NCBI GenBank assembly: GCA_025449515.1
Contig: JANWJI010000152.1
Coordinates: forward strand, 1 to 9,763
Source of the DNA: Nitrososphaeraceae archaeon
GTDB lineage: Archaea; Thermoproteota; Nitrososphaeria; Nitrososphaerales; Nitrososphaeraceae
DNA length: 9,763 nt
Direction: 5' to 3'
This document shows, piece by piece, positions 1 through 6,572 of this stretch. The position numbers and the translations under genes were made by a program. Position 1 is the first letter of the stretch. Each line of letters starts with the position of its first letter. The notes beneath the pieces were generated by a model that saw only the letters and a program-made list of their open reading frames with translations, made no database searches and had not been told where the DNA came from.

Positions 1-741
1 AGATTATATAGCGACTACGGAAACAGTAATCTTTTTAGTTTTACTATCAAAATGTGTTGTGATATGGTATTGAAGTACTAATTATTAGAAGATTCCTTAT
101 TCTAGTAAAGTGACGAATGATGTTGCAACAAAGCATATTTTACCATTATGGTCTCAAGAGGATTCATATTCATTCAATTGTTTTACATTGCACCATAGAT
201 CTATCCTGATGGAGTTTATTGATGTTGGAATGTATGAATACTGCATGTGGAGGCCGCTGCACAGACTTTCAAATATGTTGTAACTTTATGAGGGCTGAAT
301 ATTGGTAATTTGATCATCATCAGATCAAACAATTGATCTAACGATGAATCTTGTGATATCCTATGAAAAGCTTTTCCTACCAATAGAGATAGTTAAATGA
401 ATAGACAAGAGGGTTACCATATATAAAGATATAATGCTTCTTGGGTCATCTTGAAATACTTGATATAATTTGTCCCATTAGATATTTGCGATAAAAACAA
501 TCGATAAGACACGAAAAAAGCCGAACCAATATCGATAATTATTAAAATCTAAACTGATCTTGATCTTACATATGATTGTCTATCTACAGACTATATATGT
601 AGTCAAGTCCTGAAGAACAGGATAGTATGCTATTATGCAAACGAGCCCTATCTACTAGTCAGAAGCTCTTTTCAATCACTTCAAATTGGTTTATGTATCG
701 ACAATCCAGGAAAAATAGATCGATGTTCGCTGTTTGAGAGA
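1..741. other. Long non-coding stretch, no gene recognised
   Basis: I see no open frame of useful length on either strand, no tRNA-like T-arm and no rRNA. Visible structure is limited. An overlapping set of inverted repeats built on TTGATC/GATCAA lies at 309-338. A 12-base perfect palindrome, GAAAAGCTTTTC, lies at 365-376. A TATA-like run, ATATATAAAG, lies near 420-429. A short hairpin, TCCTG-AAGAA-CAGGA, lies at 608-622, about 120 bases beyond the nitroreductase stop. The TATA-like run has no convincing reading frame after it. The stretch may hold a small RNA or simply be spacer, and I cannot decide. Confidence 0.5.
309..338. repeat. Overlapping inverted repeats (TTGATC/GATCAA)
   Basis: TTTGATC (309-315) can pair with GATCAAA (323-329) across a 7-base loop. 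The same middle arm, GATCAA (323-328), can instead pair with TTGATC (333-338) across a 4-base loop. The two hairpins are mutually exclusive. This could be a tandem operator or a switch-like RNA element, but no gene follows closely. Confidence 0.35.
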
Positions 742-1389
742 TCAAATTTCATGAATTAGGCCAACTAGACTTCTTTTGGGTTTAGGCTGCAAAATCTTTT
801 GAGGATATCCAAGACATAGGATTGACGACGGAGTATATATGGTTTCGAGCGCAGCCATGACTTTGGTCTCGTCAATCATACCTATCCAGATGGAGCTTAA
901 TCCAAGGGCGTGCGCAGCCAGCTGCGCATAAGCTGCAGCCAATGTAGCGTCTTGTAATGAAAATTTCTTGAGAATATCATGTGGAAAATTCATTCTTACT
1001 CTATCTGGATTCATACAAAATACGAGAATGACTGGAGCATTGACATACGGTTGTTTATTGGCAGCCTCGACAAGCTTGACTTTGATCTCAGGTTTCTTTA
1101 CATTAAAGATTTCAAAACCTTGGAATCCTCCTGCAGTGGGGGCTGTATCGGCAGCTGCGAATATCATCTCGACTTTTGCATCCTCGACTAGTCTAGTCTC
1201 ATCAAATTTTCTCTGGGATCTCCTTCCCAACATAACATTAAATATATTAGTTCTTAGCGCATCATCTACTTCCTCGATATCAACAGCTTTATCTTCATCT
1301 TCTTTAGGATAAAGTAAATCTTGAGTAACCTTATTACCATGCGTTCCAGCAAACATCCTAGAAAATACGTCCTTAGGATATGACACCAA
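742..1389 (-). CDS. Nitroreductase-family FMN protein
   Basis: Likely an FMN-dependent oxidoreductase of the nitroreductase fold, a cytosolic family that usually works as a homodimer and reduces nitro, quinone or related substrates with NAD(P)H. The 215-residue product shows the family hallmarks in order: RRSQRKF at residues 56-62 (FMN phosphate contact), APTAGGFQ at 83-90, a long central helix at about 146-163 ending in GLSSIWIG (163-170), LGYP at 193-196, and the basic KPKR near the C-terminus (203-206). The first 55 residues precede the core and are charged; they are longer than usual. The start is uncertain: TTG (1389) and GTG (1386) are adjacent, and Met12 is the first ATG. No strong ribosome binding site is seen, but a TATA-like GAATATAG lies at 1424-1431. 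It is divergent from the 110-residue membrane protein. The true substrate cannot be told from sequence. Confidence 0.88.
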   Translation of the reverse strand: MVSYPKDVFSRMFAGTHGNKVTQDLLYPKEDEDKAVDIEEVDDALRTNIFNVMLGRRSQRKFDETRLVEDAKVEMIFAAADTAPTAGGFQGFEIFNVKKPEIKVKLVEAANKQPYVNAPVILVFCMNPDRVRMNFPHDILKKFSLQDATLAAAYAQLAAHALGLSSIWIGMIDETKVMAALETIYTPSSILCLGYPQKILQPKPKRSLVGLIHEI

Positions 1390-1698
1390 TCATAATATCA
1401 TAGCATGCTCTACAAAAGAGTTTCTATATTCATACATTGGATTTAGCACAAATAATGTCCTTGTTGATTTAATATGTTATTAAAATTTAGATAGAAATTA
1501 ATGGAAATACTGCTATTTTGGAATATCAGAAACAATTAGCTTTCGTTTCCAGAAAAGTGTACGTTACAATATAGCATACTAATCTAGCTTGCTCCAAAAT
1601 ATCACTGGGCAAGCAGATTCAGACTCGATTTCAGATATGACTGAGCAATATGTAAACCCCCAATTACCAGAATAGCGATAAGGAGTTAAACGTCAAAC

Positions 1699-1716
1699 GA
1701 CAGAATAACATCTGTC
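1699..1716. promoter_or_regulatory. Dyad beside promoter (possible operator)
   Basis: A perfect 6-base dyad, GACAGA-N6-TCTGTC, ends about 10 bases before the TATA box of the membrane-protein gene. That is the place where archaeal activators or repressors that contact TFB/TBP often bind. An operator role is inference; no regulator can be named. Confidence 0.4.
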
Positions 1717-1720
1717 CGCC

Positions 1721-1733
1721 AAAGGTTTTTATA
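1721..1733 (+). promoter_or_regulatory. BRE/TATA promoter for the 110-residue membrane protein
   Basis: A purine-rich AAAGG (BRE-like) is followed by TTTTTATA (1726-1733). The TATA centre lies about 30 bases before the TTG at 1760, so transcription would begin almost at that codon, giving a nearly leaderless message. This supports TTG 1760 as the start, although an ATG at 1787 is an alternative. Confidence 0.65.
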
Positions 1734-1759
1734 CACCGCATATCCAGGTTAGGATAAAA

Positions 1760-2092
1760 TTGTTACTTAATGTTCAAAGGGTTATCATGATAGTTGCTAT
1801 TGTTTACCTCGTTCTCTTTTTCGCGTTAGGTTCTGGATTGTTTAACTCTATTATTGAGGGCACAGCAAGAAGTACGAGGACATTTATCATTCCAACACGA
1901 TCGATTCAGACGATTGGAGAAACAATTGTAACGACAATGATCTTATTTATTGGTATGGCAGGCGCTTTCCTGTTATATAAAGCCGGAAATTCCATCAATC
2001 CAAAAAATCAGGGAAGTCTCTTAATAGCTGGTTTTGCGACCATCGGAATTGCTATGCTTTTAGGATTCAGGTTAGTCGACATCAAAGTTTGA
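1760..2092 (+). CDS. Small three-helix membrane protein, function unknown
   Basis: I do not recognise this 110-residue protein. It has three strongly hydrophobic segments, at about residues 8-28, 56-74 and 85-104. Between the first and second is a polar, Arg/Thr-rich loop (about 34-54, containing TARSTRTF), and a short loop, NSINPKNQG (77-85), joins the second and third. There is no signal peptidase site and no catalytic motif, so it is probably an integral membrane subunit or accessory protein. It starts with TTG (1760), chosen because the TATA box lies about 30 bases upstream; ATG 1787 (residue 10) would cut into the first helix. The last four codons, including the stop, are duplicated immediately downstream. 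It is a single gene with long spacers on both sides, and its partner is unknown. Confidence 0.75.
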   Translation: MLLNVQRVIMIVAIVYLVLFFALGSGLFNSIIEGTARSTRTFIIPTRSIQTIGETIVTTMILFIGMAGAFLLYKAGNSINPKNQGSLLIAGFATIGIAMLLGFRLVDIKV

Positions 2093-2104
2093 ATCAAAGT
2101 TTGA
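2081..2104 (+). repeat. 12-base tandem duplication doubling a stop codon
   Basis: ATCAAAGTTTGA occurs twice in tandem (2081-2092 and 2093-2104). The first copy encodes the C-terminal Ile-Lys-Val and the stop of the membrane protein. The second repeats the same codons in frame, giving a second TGA 12 bases later. It looks like a slippage duplication without effect on the protein. Confidence 0.9.
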
Positions 2105-2222
2105 ATTATCGATCATGGGCGTTTTTCTAATGATTTAGCTTAGGATTAATGGACATAGATGTCTTCAAACGACTCTTTTTCAATAAATCAACTTCTACTT
2201 TGCTATGTCAGGCACAATCCAC

Positions 2223-2240
2223 AATCGGTCTGCTCCGATT
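2223..2240. terminator. Hairpin, possible 3'-end signal
   Basis: AATCGG-TCTGCT-CCGATT forms a perfect 6-base-pair stem with a 6-base loop, followed by TATTATCTG. It lies about 130 bases beyond the stop of the membrane protein. There is no strong T-run, so a terminator role is weakly supported. Confidence 0.25.
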
Positions 2241-2583
2241 TATTATCTGTTATTGATTCTACCGTAGCTGCTCAACTACAAATGTCATACGAAATTCAAT
2301 TGAATGAGTACGCATCGTGAAATCATACATCCAATCCTAAATATCTCCAATCATAATCACAAATGGAAAGATGATCCAAGAATTCTACCGTCTACTAATT
2401 TGAGTCTAGATAGTTATTAGCCTTTAACAATTCATTGTCGCTGAGGCTCAATTTCGGAAAGTATTTCAAACTGCTTAGTCCATAGCTTGGAAGTTAAACA
2501 TGGATGCAATTAATGAAAGGCACGAATTGGTTATCTGATCGTTAGAAAAGTGATTTAGGTTAAAGATGTGTTCCTGACTATCG

Positions 2584-2598
2584 CTAGAATAGTTCTAG
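2584..2598 (-). terminator. Hairpin after the Lrp-domain gene
   Basis: CTAGAA-TAG-TTCTAG is a perfect 6-base dyad lying 14 bases beyond the stop of the leftward gene. Its position suits a 3'-end structure, but no U-run follows. It could equally be chance. Confidence 0.25.
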
Positions 2599-2612
2599 AT
2601 GAGGCCTCGGTT

Positions 2613-2885
2613 TCAGGATATTTCATGCATTTGTTTTTTTCCTTTGTCTCCTTGACCTTCTATTACTATCATCGTTAAAGTTGATCTAACTTTATCTATT
2701 CTCCTAACGTGCCACGTAATCGTTTCCCTTAGTTTATCCATAGTATCAGATCTAATTTTCAAAATTATATCATATACCCCATAAACTCCACTTACCTCGA
2801 TAATCTCAGGTAACTTTTTTAACTCTCTGAGTATTTCTTCTTCAGATCCAAGGTCGCAATTAATCAAAACGTATGCAGTTGGCAT
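2613..2885 (-). CDS. Stand-alone Lrp/AsnC effector-binding (RAM) domain protein
   Basis: The 90-residue product matches the alpha/beta ligand-binding domain of Lrp/AsnC regulators but has no helix-turn-helix. The pattern is an initial strand, TAYVLINCD (3-11), a helix, EEEILRELKKL (15-25), then EVSGVYGVYDIILKI (30-44) with the typical G-x-YD turn, a second helix (about 48-60) and a final strand, RSTLTMIVI (67-75). In this family such domains form dimers and higher oligomers that sense amino acids or other small molecules. Without a DNA-binding part, this one probably modulates partner regulators or enzymes. The tail (77-90) is polar and Lys-rich. It begins with ATG at 2885. A TATA-like TTTAATAG sits about 33 bases upstream of that ATG. 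The ligand is unknown. Confidence 0.85.
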   Translation of the reverse strand: MPTAYVLINCDLGSEEEILRELKKLPEIIEVSGVYGVYDIILKIRSDTMDKLRETITWHVRRIDKVRSTLTMIVIEGQGDKGKKQMHEIS

Positions 2886-3041
2886 TATGATGTATCATTT
2901 AAATAATCTTGGAACTATTAAACTCTTTTGAAGAATCTAAAATATTCCTGTTGGTTGGTTTGTATAGTTGTAATATTTAGTTAAATGCACTATTTATTTA
3001 GACGCAACATATAACGCCAAATTCACATTATGATCGAGAAT

Positions 3042-3056
3042 CTCTTTCAAAAAGGA
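3042..3056. repeat. 15-base direct repeat, copy 1
   Basis: CTCTTTCAAAAAGGA is found here and again, identically, at 3203-3217, 161 bases away. Read on the minus strand it is T-rich (TCCTTTTTGAAAGAG) and lies downstream of the thermosome stop, so the pair could be successive U-rich termination signals. Confidence 0.6.
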
Positions 3057-3202
3057 AAAAAGCATACATACAAACAGTTAAAGATTTTTTCAATGAGGTA
3101 TCCTATGATCATATCAGATATTTTACCATTAACGGAATTTCCAATAAATTAGGTATGAAATTAAGACCGTATAAACTTCATAAAATTTAATATCACAAGA
3201 CA

Positions 3203-3217
3203 CTCTTTCAAAAAGGA
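3203..3217. repeat. 15-base direct repeat, copy 2
   Basis: This is identical to 3042-3056. It lies about 35 bases beyond the thermosome stop and gives a TTTTT run on the minus strand. That is consistent with an archaeal U-tract terminator, but not proof. Confidence 0.6.
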
Positions 3218-3251
3218 GATAATCTAAGACGCCTGTAGGGAAACGAGGATT

Positions 3252-4895
3252 TTAGTATTCACCCATTCCACCCGGAGGCATTCCGCCACCTGGAGGCCCA
3301 CCTGCAGATTTACTTGATGCTATGACGTCGTCTATTCTTAGAATCATACAAGCGGCTTCAGTAGCCGACTTAATTATCTGTTCCTTGACACTAAGCGGTT
3401 CCAAAATTTCAAGTTTAGATATATCAGCAATCTTTGCGCTTCTAACATCGATTCCAGTCCATTTGGAGCCCTTGCTTTGCTTGGCGCGCAAATCGGTCAT
3501 AGCATCTATTGGATCCATACCTGCATTTTGAGCTAATGTCAGTGGGATAATTTCCAAGGACTCTGCGTATTTCTCAGCTGCCAGTTGTTCTCTACCGGTT
3601 AATGTACTTACCCACTCTCGTATTTTTGATGCTGCATATGCTTCGGGAGCTCCGCCTCCAGCAACTACTAATGGTTTTTCAATTACGTCTTTTGTAACCA
3701 TTAATGCGTCATGAATGGATCTATCTGCCTCGTCCACCACTCTCTGTGACCCACCTCTAATTAATATCGTCACAGATTTTGGATGCTTGCAACCCTCTAT
3801 AAACACCCACTTGTCAGTTTCGACCTTGCGCTCTTCTACAACATCAGCAAACCCAAGATCTTTAGCAGTGAGATCTTCGATAGTGGTCACAATACTGGCT
3901 CCAGTTGCTCTAGATAGCTTGGTCATATCACTTTCCTTCACTCTTCGCACGGTCAGGATATTTGCCTTCGCTAGATAATGCTGAGCGATATCGTCTATCC
4001 CTTTCTGACACACGACCACATTAGCTCCAACCGCGATTATTTTGTCTACCATACCCTTTAGCATCTTATTCTCTTCCTCCAAGAACATTTTCATTTGATC
4101 TGGCGAACTTATGTTGATCTTGGCATCAAATTCGGTCTTTTCGATTTCCAGCGCAGAGTTGATTAATGCAATTTTTCCTTTTTCTATTCTTTTTGGCATG
4201 CCTCCATGAACGACTTCCTTATCAAGGACGATTCCTTTGATCATCCTCGTATCTCGAAGCGATCCTCCGGCCTTTTTTTCTACCTTGACATCATCAATAT
4301 CGACTTTAAAACCAGAATCGGATTGATCAGAAACTTGTAAAATCGCATTGACTACTAACTCTGAAAGTGCTTCGGAGTCCTTGGAGACTAGTTTAGTCTG
4401 CATAGAAGTCTTTGCAATTTTTATCAATTGTTCTCTGTCATTATTGCTAACTTTCTGAGCCATATTGTTAAAGATTTCAATAACCTTGGTTGCACTCTTC
4501 CGATAACCATCTACGATGATCGTTGGGTGTACATCCTTAGATATCAGCTGCTCTGCTTTCTCTATAAGAGCTCCAGCTAGAACCACTGCTGAAGTTGTAC
4601 CATCACCGACCTCGTTGTCTACAGATTTGGCAACTTCGACCATCATCTTTGCTGCAGGATGCTGAACATCAATTTCCTTCAGGATCGTTGCGCCGTCGTT
4701 CGTAACAGTTACGTCTCCCAAAGAATCTACTAACATCTTGTCCATTCCCCTTGGGCCTAGACTAGACCGTACTACCTCTGCAATTAATTTGGCCGCTGTT
4801 ATGTTATTTTTCTGGGCATCCTTACCCTTAGTTTGAGTTGCACCCTCTTTGAGTATTAATACTGGTACTCCACCAGCCGCATTTTGATTTGACAT
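3252..4895 (-). CDS. thsA: Thermosome (group II chaperonin) subunit
   Basis: An ATP-driven cytosolic protein-folding subunit that assembles into a double-ring complex closed by a built-in lid. The 547-residue length is normal for the family. Visible motifs are LGPRGMDKM (46-54), NDGATIL (66-72), the nucleotide-binding GDGTTSAVVLAG (97-108), VVCQKGIDD (294-302) in the apical region, SIHDAL (393-398) with the presumed catalytic Asp396, and VAGGGAPEA (411-419). The C-terminus is the flexible Gly/Met/Pro-rich tail (532-545) that projects into the cavity. It starts with ATG at 4895, with a good ribosome binding site, AGGTGA, 9 bases before it and a TATA box about 50 bases upstream. It stands alone in its own transcription unit between L11 and a small regulator. 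The family identity is certain. The subunit letter is a convention, since archaea often carry several paralogues. Confidence 0.97.
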   Translation of the reverse strand: MSNQNAAGGVPVLILKEGATQTKGKDAQKNNITAAKLIAEVVRSSLGPRGMDKMLVDSLGDVTVTNDGATILKEIDVQHPAAKMMVEVAKSVDNEVGDGTTSAVVLAGALIEKAEQLISKDVHPTIIVDGYRKSATKVIEIFNNMAQKVSNNDREQLIKIAKTSMQTKLVSKDSEALSELVVNAILQVSDQSDSGFKVDIDDVKVEKKAGGSLRDTRMIKGIVLDKEVVHGGMPKRIEKGKIALINSALEIEKTEFDAKINISSPDQMKMFLEEENKMLKGMVDKIIAVGANVVVCQKGIDDIAQHYLAKANILTVRRVKESDMTKLSRATGASIVTTIEDLTAKDLGFADVVEERKVETDKWVFIEGCKHPKSVTILIRGGSQRVVDEADRSIHDALMVTKDVIEKPLVVAGGGAPEAYAASKIREWVSTLTGREQLAAEKYAESLEIIPLTLAQNAGMDPIDAMTDLRAKQSKGSKWTGIDVRSAKIADISKLEILEPLSVKEQIIKSATEAACMILRIDDVIASSKSAGGPPGGGMPPGGMGEY

Positions 4896-4904
4896 TTCAC
4901 ATAT

Positions 4905-4910
4905 TCACCT
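4905..4910 (-). promoter_or_regulatory. Strong ribosome binding site of the thermosome gene
   Basis: On the minus strand this reads AGGTGA, complementary to the archaeal 16S rRNA 3' end, with 9 bases to the ATG at 4895. It fixes the start and shows this gene uses a leadered message, unlike several neighbours. Confidence 0.7.
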
Positions 4911-4940
4911 AAAATTAATAGACTAGATGGCATACTTTGG

Positions 4941-4951
4941 TATATTTTAAA
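4941..4951 (-). promoter_or_regulatory. TATA box of the thermosome gene
   Basis: The minus strand reads TTTAAAATATA here, centred about 50 bases upstream of the ATG. This predicts a transcript start near 4920 and a leader of about 25 bases that includes the ribosome binding site. The thermosome therefore need not be co-transcribed with L11. Confidence 0.6.
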
Positions 4952-5080
4952 TTTACTAAATTGATTGCCAAAATCGGGACCTAGAATCAATAACGCATTC
5001 CAGATGACTGAAACAAAATGAACGACTGTGATTAGCTAGGAGTTCTGAATCATTACCAAAGTAGCAGATTAACTGATCAC

Positions 5081-5560
5081 TTAAAAGAGCTCTTTATACT
5101 TATCCTGTTTAATTTCGGTATAGGTTTCCTTTGGTGTTTTGTCGTCGATTGAGATCCCGAGACTAAGACAAGAACCTATGACTTCCTTCACGGCACTTTT
5201 CAGACTGCTAGCATATGAATTATCGATCTTCATTTTTGCAATTTTGATTATACTATCCATCGTGATCTTTCCTGCACTCGCCGTACCTGCAGTGCCAGAA
5301 CCTTTGGTTATCCCTGCCTCTTTTAATATCAAGGCTGCAGTGGGTGGAATTCCTACTTCAACATTGAATTGCTTAGTATCTGAATCAACTTCTATCTTCA
5401 CTGGAACCTTCATGCCAGGAAAATCCTTGGTCTTCTCGTTAATCGCATTCACAACTTGCAGTACATTCACTCCAATGGGGCCTAAAGCCGGGCCAAGTGG
5501 TGGGCCCGCGCTTGCTTCTCCTCCACTAACCAGCGCACTTATGGATTTCTTATCAGTCAT
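5081..5560 (-). CDS. rpl11p: Ribosomal protein L11 (uL11)
   Basis: A large-subunit protein that binds the GTPase-associated region of 23S rRNA at the base of the stalk, where elongation factors dock. The 159-residue product has the flexible N-terminal domain with the proline-rich GPPLGPALGPIGVNV (19-33), then VPVKIEV (52-58) and GIPPTAALILKEAG (70-83), and the rRNA-binding C-terminal domain (about 84-140). A lysine-containing tail ends it, as in archaeal homologues. I chose ATG 5560, not the GTG at 5569, because the TATA box is centred about 27 bases upstream of that ATG, which predicts a leaderless message, and because MTDKKSISALV resembles the family N-terminus. L1, L10 and L12, its usual followers, are not next to it: the next minus-strand gene is the thermosome. 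Confidence 0.97.
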   Translation of the reverse strand: MTDKKSISALVSGGEASAGPPLGPALGPIGVNVLQVVNAINEKTKDFPGMKVPVKIEVDSDTKQFNVEVGIPPTAALILKEAGITKGSGTAGTASAGKITMDSIIKIAKMKIDNSYASSLKSAVKEVIGSCLSLGISIDDKTPKETYTEIKQDKYKELF

Positions 5561-5583
5561 ATTTTCCACGAATCCTGTACCTA

Positions 5584-5591
5584 GATATAAA
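5584..5591 (-). promoter_or_regulatory. TATA box of L11
   Basis: The minus strand reads TTTATATC, centred about 27 bases from the ATG at 5560. This is the classic archaeal spacing for a leaderless message and decides the L11 start. Confidence 0.65.
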
Positions 5592-5824
5592 TGTCTTTGA
5601 TAACGATCATGCTAACAAGGTTTATCAGTTGGAAATGGGGAGACTTGTTTTCATCAATTGATAAATCCATAAGCAACCCAATTGGATGTTTCGTCTATTT
5701 ACTAGTATGGCAAACCACACCCAAATCTGACTGCATCTCCATGTCCTCACAGGATCTTTCATGGGCATTTGCCTGATTAAAGATAATCAATTAATTAAAT
5801 CGACTTACGTAACCGGCATCACTA

Positions 5825-5832
5825 CATATATG
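5825..5832 (+). promoter_or_regulatory. TATA box of the HAD nucleotidase-like gene
   Basis: CATATATG lies about 31 bases before the GTG start at 5860. This predicts a transcript beginning about 5 bases ahead of the gene, that is, nearly leaderless. It supports the non-ATG start. Confidence 0.5.
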
Positions 5833-5859
5833 TAACACACATACTCGTCTGAAAGCAGT

Positions 5860-6396
5860 GTGACCAAAACACTCGCAATTGATCTCGATTCAGTCCTAGC
5901 AGACACTATGACAACATGGACGGCAGTATATAGCAGTATCTATAAAACTCGAATATCAAAATACGAGATAACCTCTTGGGATATTACTAAGATTCTACCA
6001 ATATCTGCGGAGGAGATATCTGGGATTTTTATATACGTCTGGACCCATCTTTGGAAGGAGATACCTCCGACCGAGCCTAACTTGGCAAACATTGTGAAGC
6101 AGATTCACAAAAAGGGCTATAGGATTTCTATTCTTACAAAACGGGAGAGGGAAACAGTACAATATGTCGCGAACTGGTTGGATTATTATGATATCTTCTC
6201 AGATGATCTTATATTTGTATACGACGCAACGCCAAAAGCAATGTATCAATTTGACATCCTAGTTGACGATGCGCCCATTAACTTAATCGATATAATATCA
6301 CCAAAAGTAGGAATTCTATTTAATCAACCATGGAACCTTGGCTTTAATTGGCCCATTCGGGTCAGTTCAATTAGCAACATGGAATCTAAGTTGTAG
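5860..6396 (+). CDS. HAD-family 5'(3')-deoxyribonucleotidase-like protein
   Basis: Probably a cytosolic HAD-superfamily phosphatase of the NT5C/YorS-like group, which removes phosphate from (deoxy)nucleoside monophosphates. In the 178-residue product, motif I is DLDSVLADT (8-16), with nucleophile Asp8 and general acid Asp10. Motif II is the strand ending SILTKR (90-95), with Thr93. A lysine in TPKAM (Lys126) could serve as motif III. Motif IV is ILVDDAP (133-139), with Asp136/Asp137 for magnesium. FNQPWN (154-159) matches the tail motif seen in these nucleotidases. The helical insert after motif I (about 17-75) would be the cap. It begins with GTG, with a TATA box about 31 bases upstream. It is a single plus-strand gene inserted between L11 and Spt5. 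The family is fairly sure, the substrate is not. Confidence 0.78.
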   Translation: MTKTLAIDLDSVLADTMTTWTAVYSSIYKTRISKYEITSWDITKILPISAEEISGIFIYVWTHLWKEIPPTEPNLANIVKQIHKKGYRISILTKRERETVQYVANWLDYYDIFSDDLIFVYDATPKAMYQFDILVDDAPINLIDIISPKVGILFNQPWNLGFNWPIRVSSISNMESKL

Positions 6397-6468
6397 AAAT
6401 GAGTGTGGACGGGTAGTTATGATAACACCATAAAATGGAGATTAATCAATATTCTCTTGGATAGGACT

Positions 6469-6548
6469 CGACACAATAAGGATCCTGTTGCTGGCATATT
6501 AGTGATGGTTATCATTTCTACAAAATCGTATTGATCCTTATTTCGTCG
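6469..6548. repeat. 80-base element with 16-base imperfect terminal inverted repeats
   Basis: The left arm (6469-6484) and the reverse complement of the right arm (6533-6548) agree at 14 of 16 bases, including a perfect 10-base core, AATAAGGATC/GATCCTTATT. The 48 bases between them code for nothing visible. It lies between two converging genes. It could be a two-way 3'-end structure or a small MITE-like relic. No target-site duplication is evident. Confidence 0.5.
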
Positions 6549-6572
6549 CAATAGGATCTAGGGTTAACAGGA

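Larger units (their letters stand above)
1390..1759. other. Divergent spacer carrying two promoters
   Basis: This spacer lies between the nitroreductase (leftward) and the 110-residue membrane protein (rightward). It holds a weak TATA-like element for the nitroreductase near 1424-1431. On the right side it holds a much clearer promoter with an adjoining dyad at 1699-1733. I see no further gene or RNA. Confidence 0.5.
2093..2612. other. Convergent spacer, no gene recognised
   Basis: This spacer separates the ends of two converging genes. Besides the stop-codon duplication at its left edge, it holds two small hairpins: one at 2223-2240, followed by an AT-rich stretch, and one at 2584-2598, just after the Lrp-domain gene. 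No tRNA, reading frame or insertion-sequence end is evident in the remainder. Confidence 0.5.
2886..3251. other. Spacer between thermosome 3' end and Lrp-domain gene
   Basis: This AT-rich spacer holds the promoter region of the Lrp-domain gene at its left end and the 3' region of the thermosome gene at its right. The only notable structure is a perfect 15-base direct repeat, with copies at 3042-3056 and 3203-3217. I see no reading frame or RNA gene. Confidence 0.5.
5561..5859. other. Divergent spacer between L11 and the HAD gene
   Basis: This spacer of about 300 bases holds the L11 promoter at its left edge and the HAD-gene promoter near its right edge. A 61-codon frame on the plus strand (5591-5776) and a 50-codon frame on the minus strand cross it. 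Neither shows a recognisable domain, and the former begins inside the L11 TATA box. I regard both as chance. Confidence 0.5.

Noticed and set aside
515..530. CCGAACC, which reads GGTTCGG on the minus strand, as a tRNA T-arm
   Set aside because: Neighbouring sequence is poly-A/T, with no cloverleaf possible.
968..1312. Plus-strand frames opposite the nitroreductase (also 979-1191)
   Set aside because: They are antisense to a well-supported flavoprotein gene. The Ser/Thr/Leu-rich composition is typical of a shadow frame.
3322..3978. Plus-strand frames opposite the thermosome gene (3322-3531 and 3715-3978)
   Set aside because: They are antisense shadows of a full-length, motif-complete chaperonin gene.
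5139..5600. 153-codon plus-strand frame opposite L11
   Set aside because: It is the antisense shadow of the L11 gene. It has no recognisable domain, and L11 itself is unmistakable on the other strand.
5591..5776. 61-codon plus-strand frame in the L11-HAD spacer
   Set aside because: Its ATG lies within the L11 TATA box, it has no promoter or ribosome site of its own, and no domain pattern is visible. It is most likely chance.
5624..5776. 50-codon minus-strand frame upstream of L11 beginning MPMKDPVRTW
   Set aside because: Its Trp/Cys-rich composition is unlike a structured protein, there is no promoter at a sensible distance and no recognisable family.
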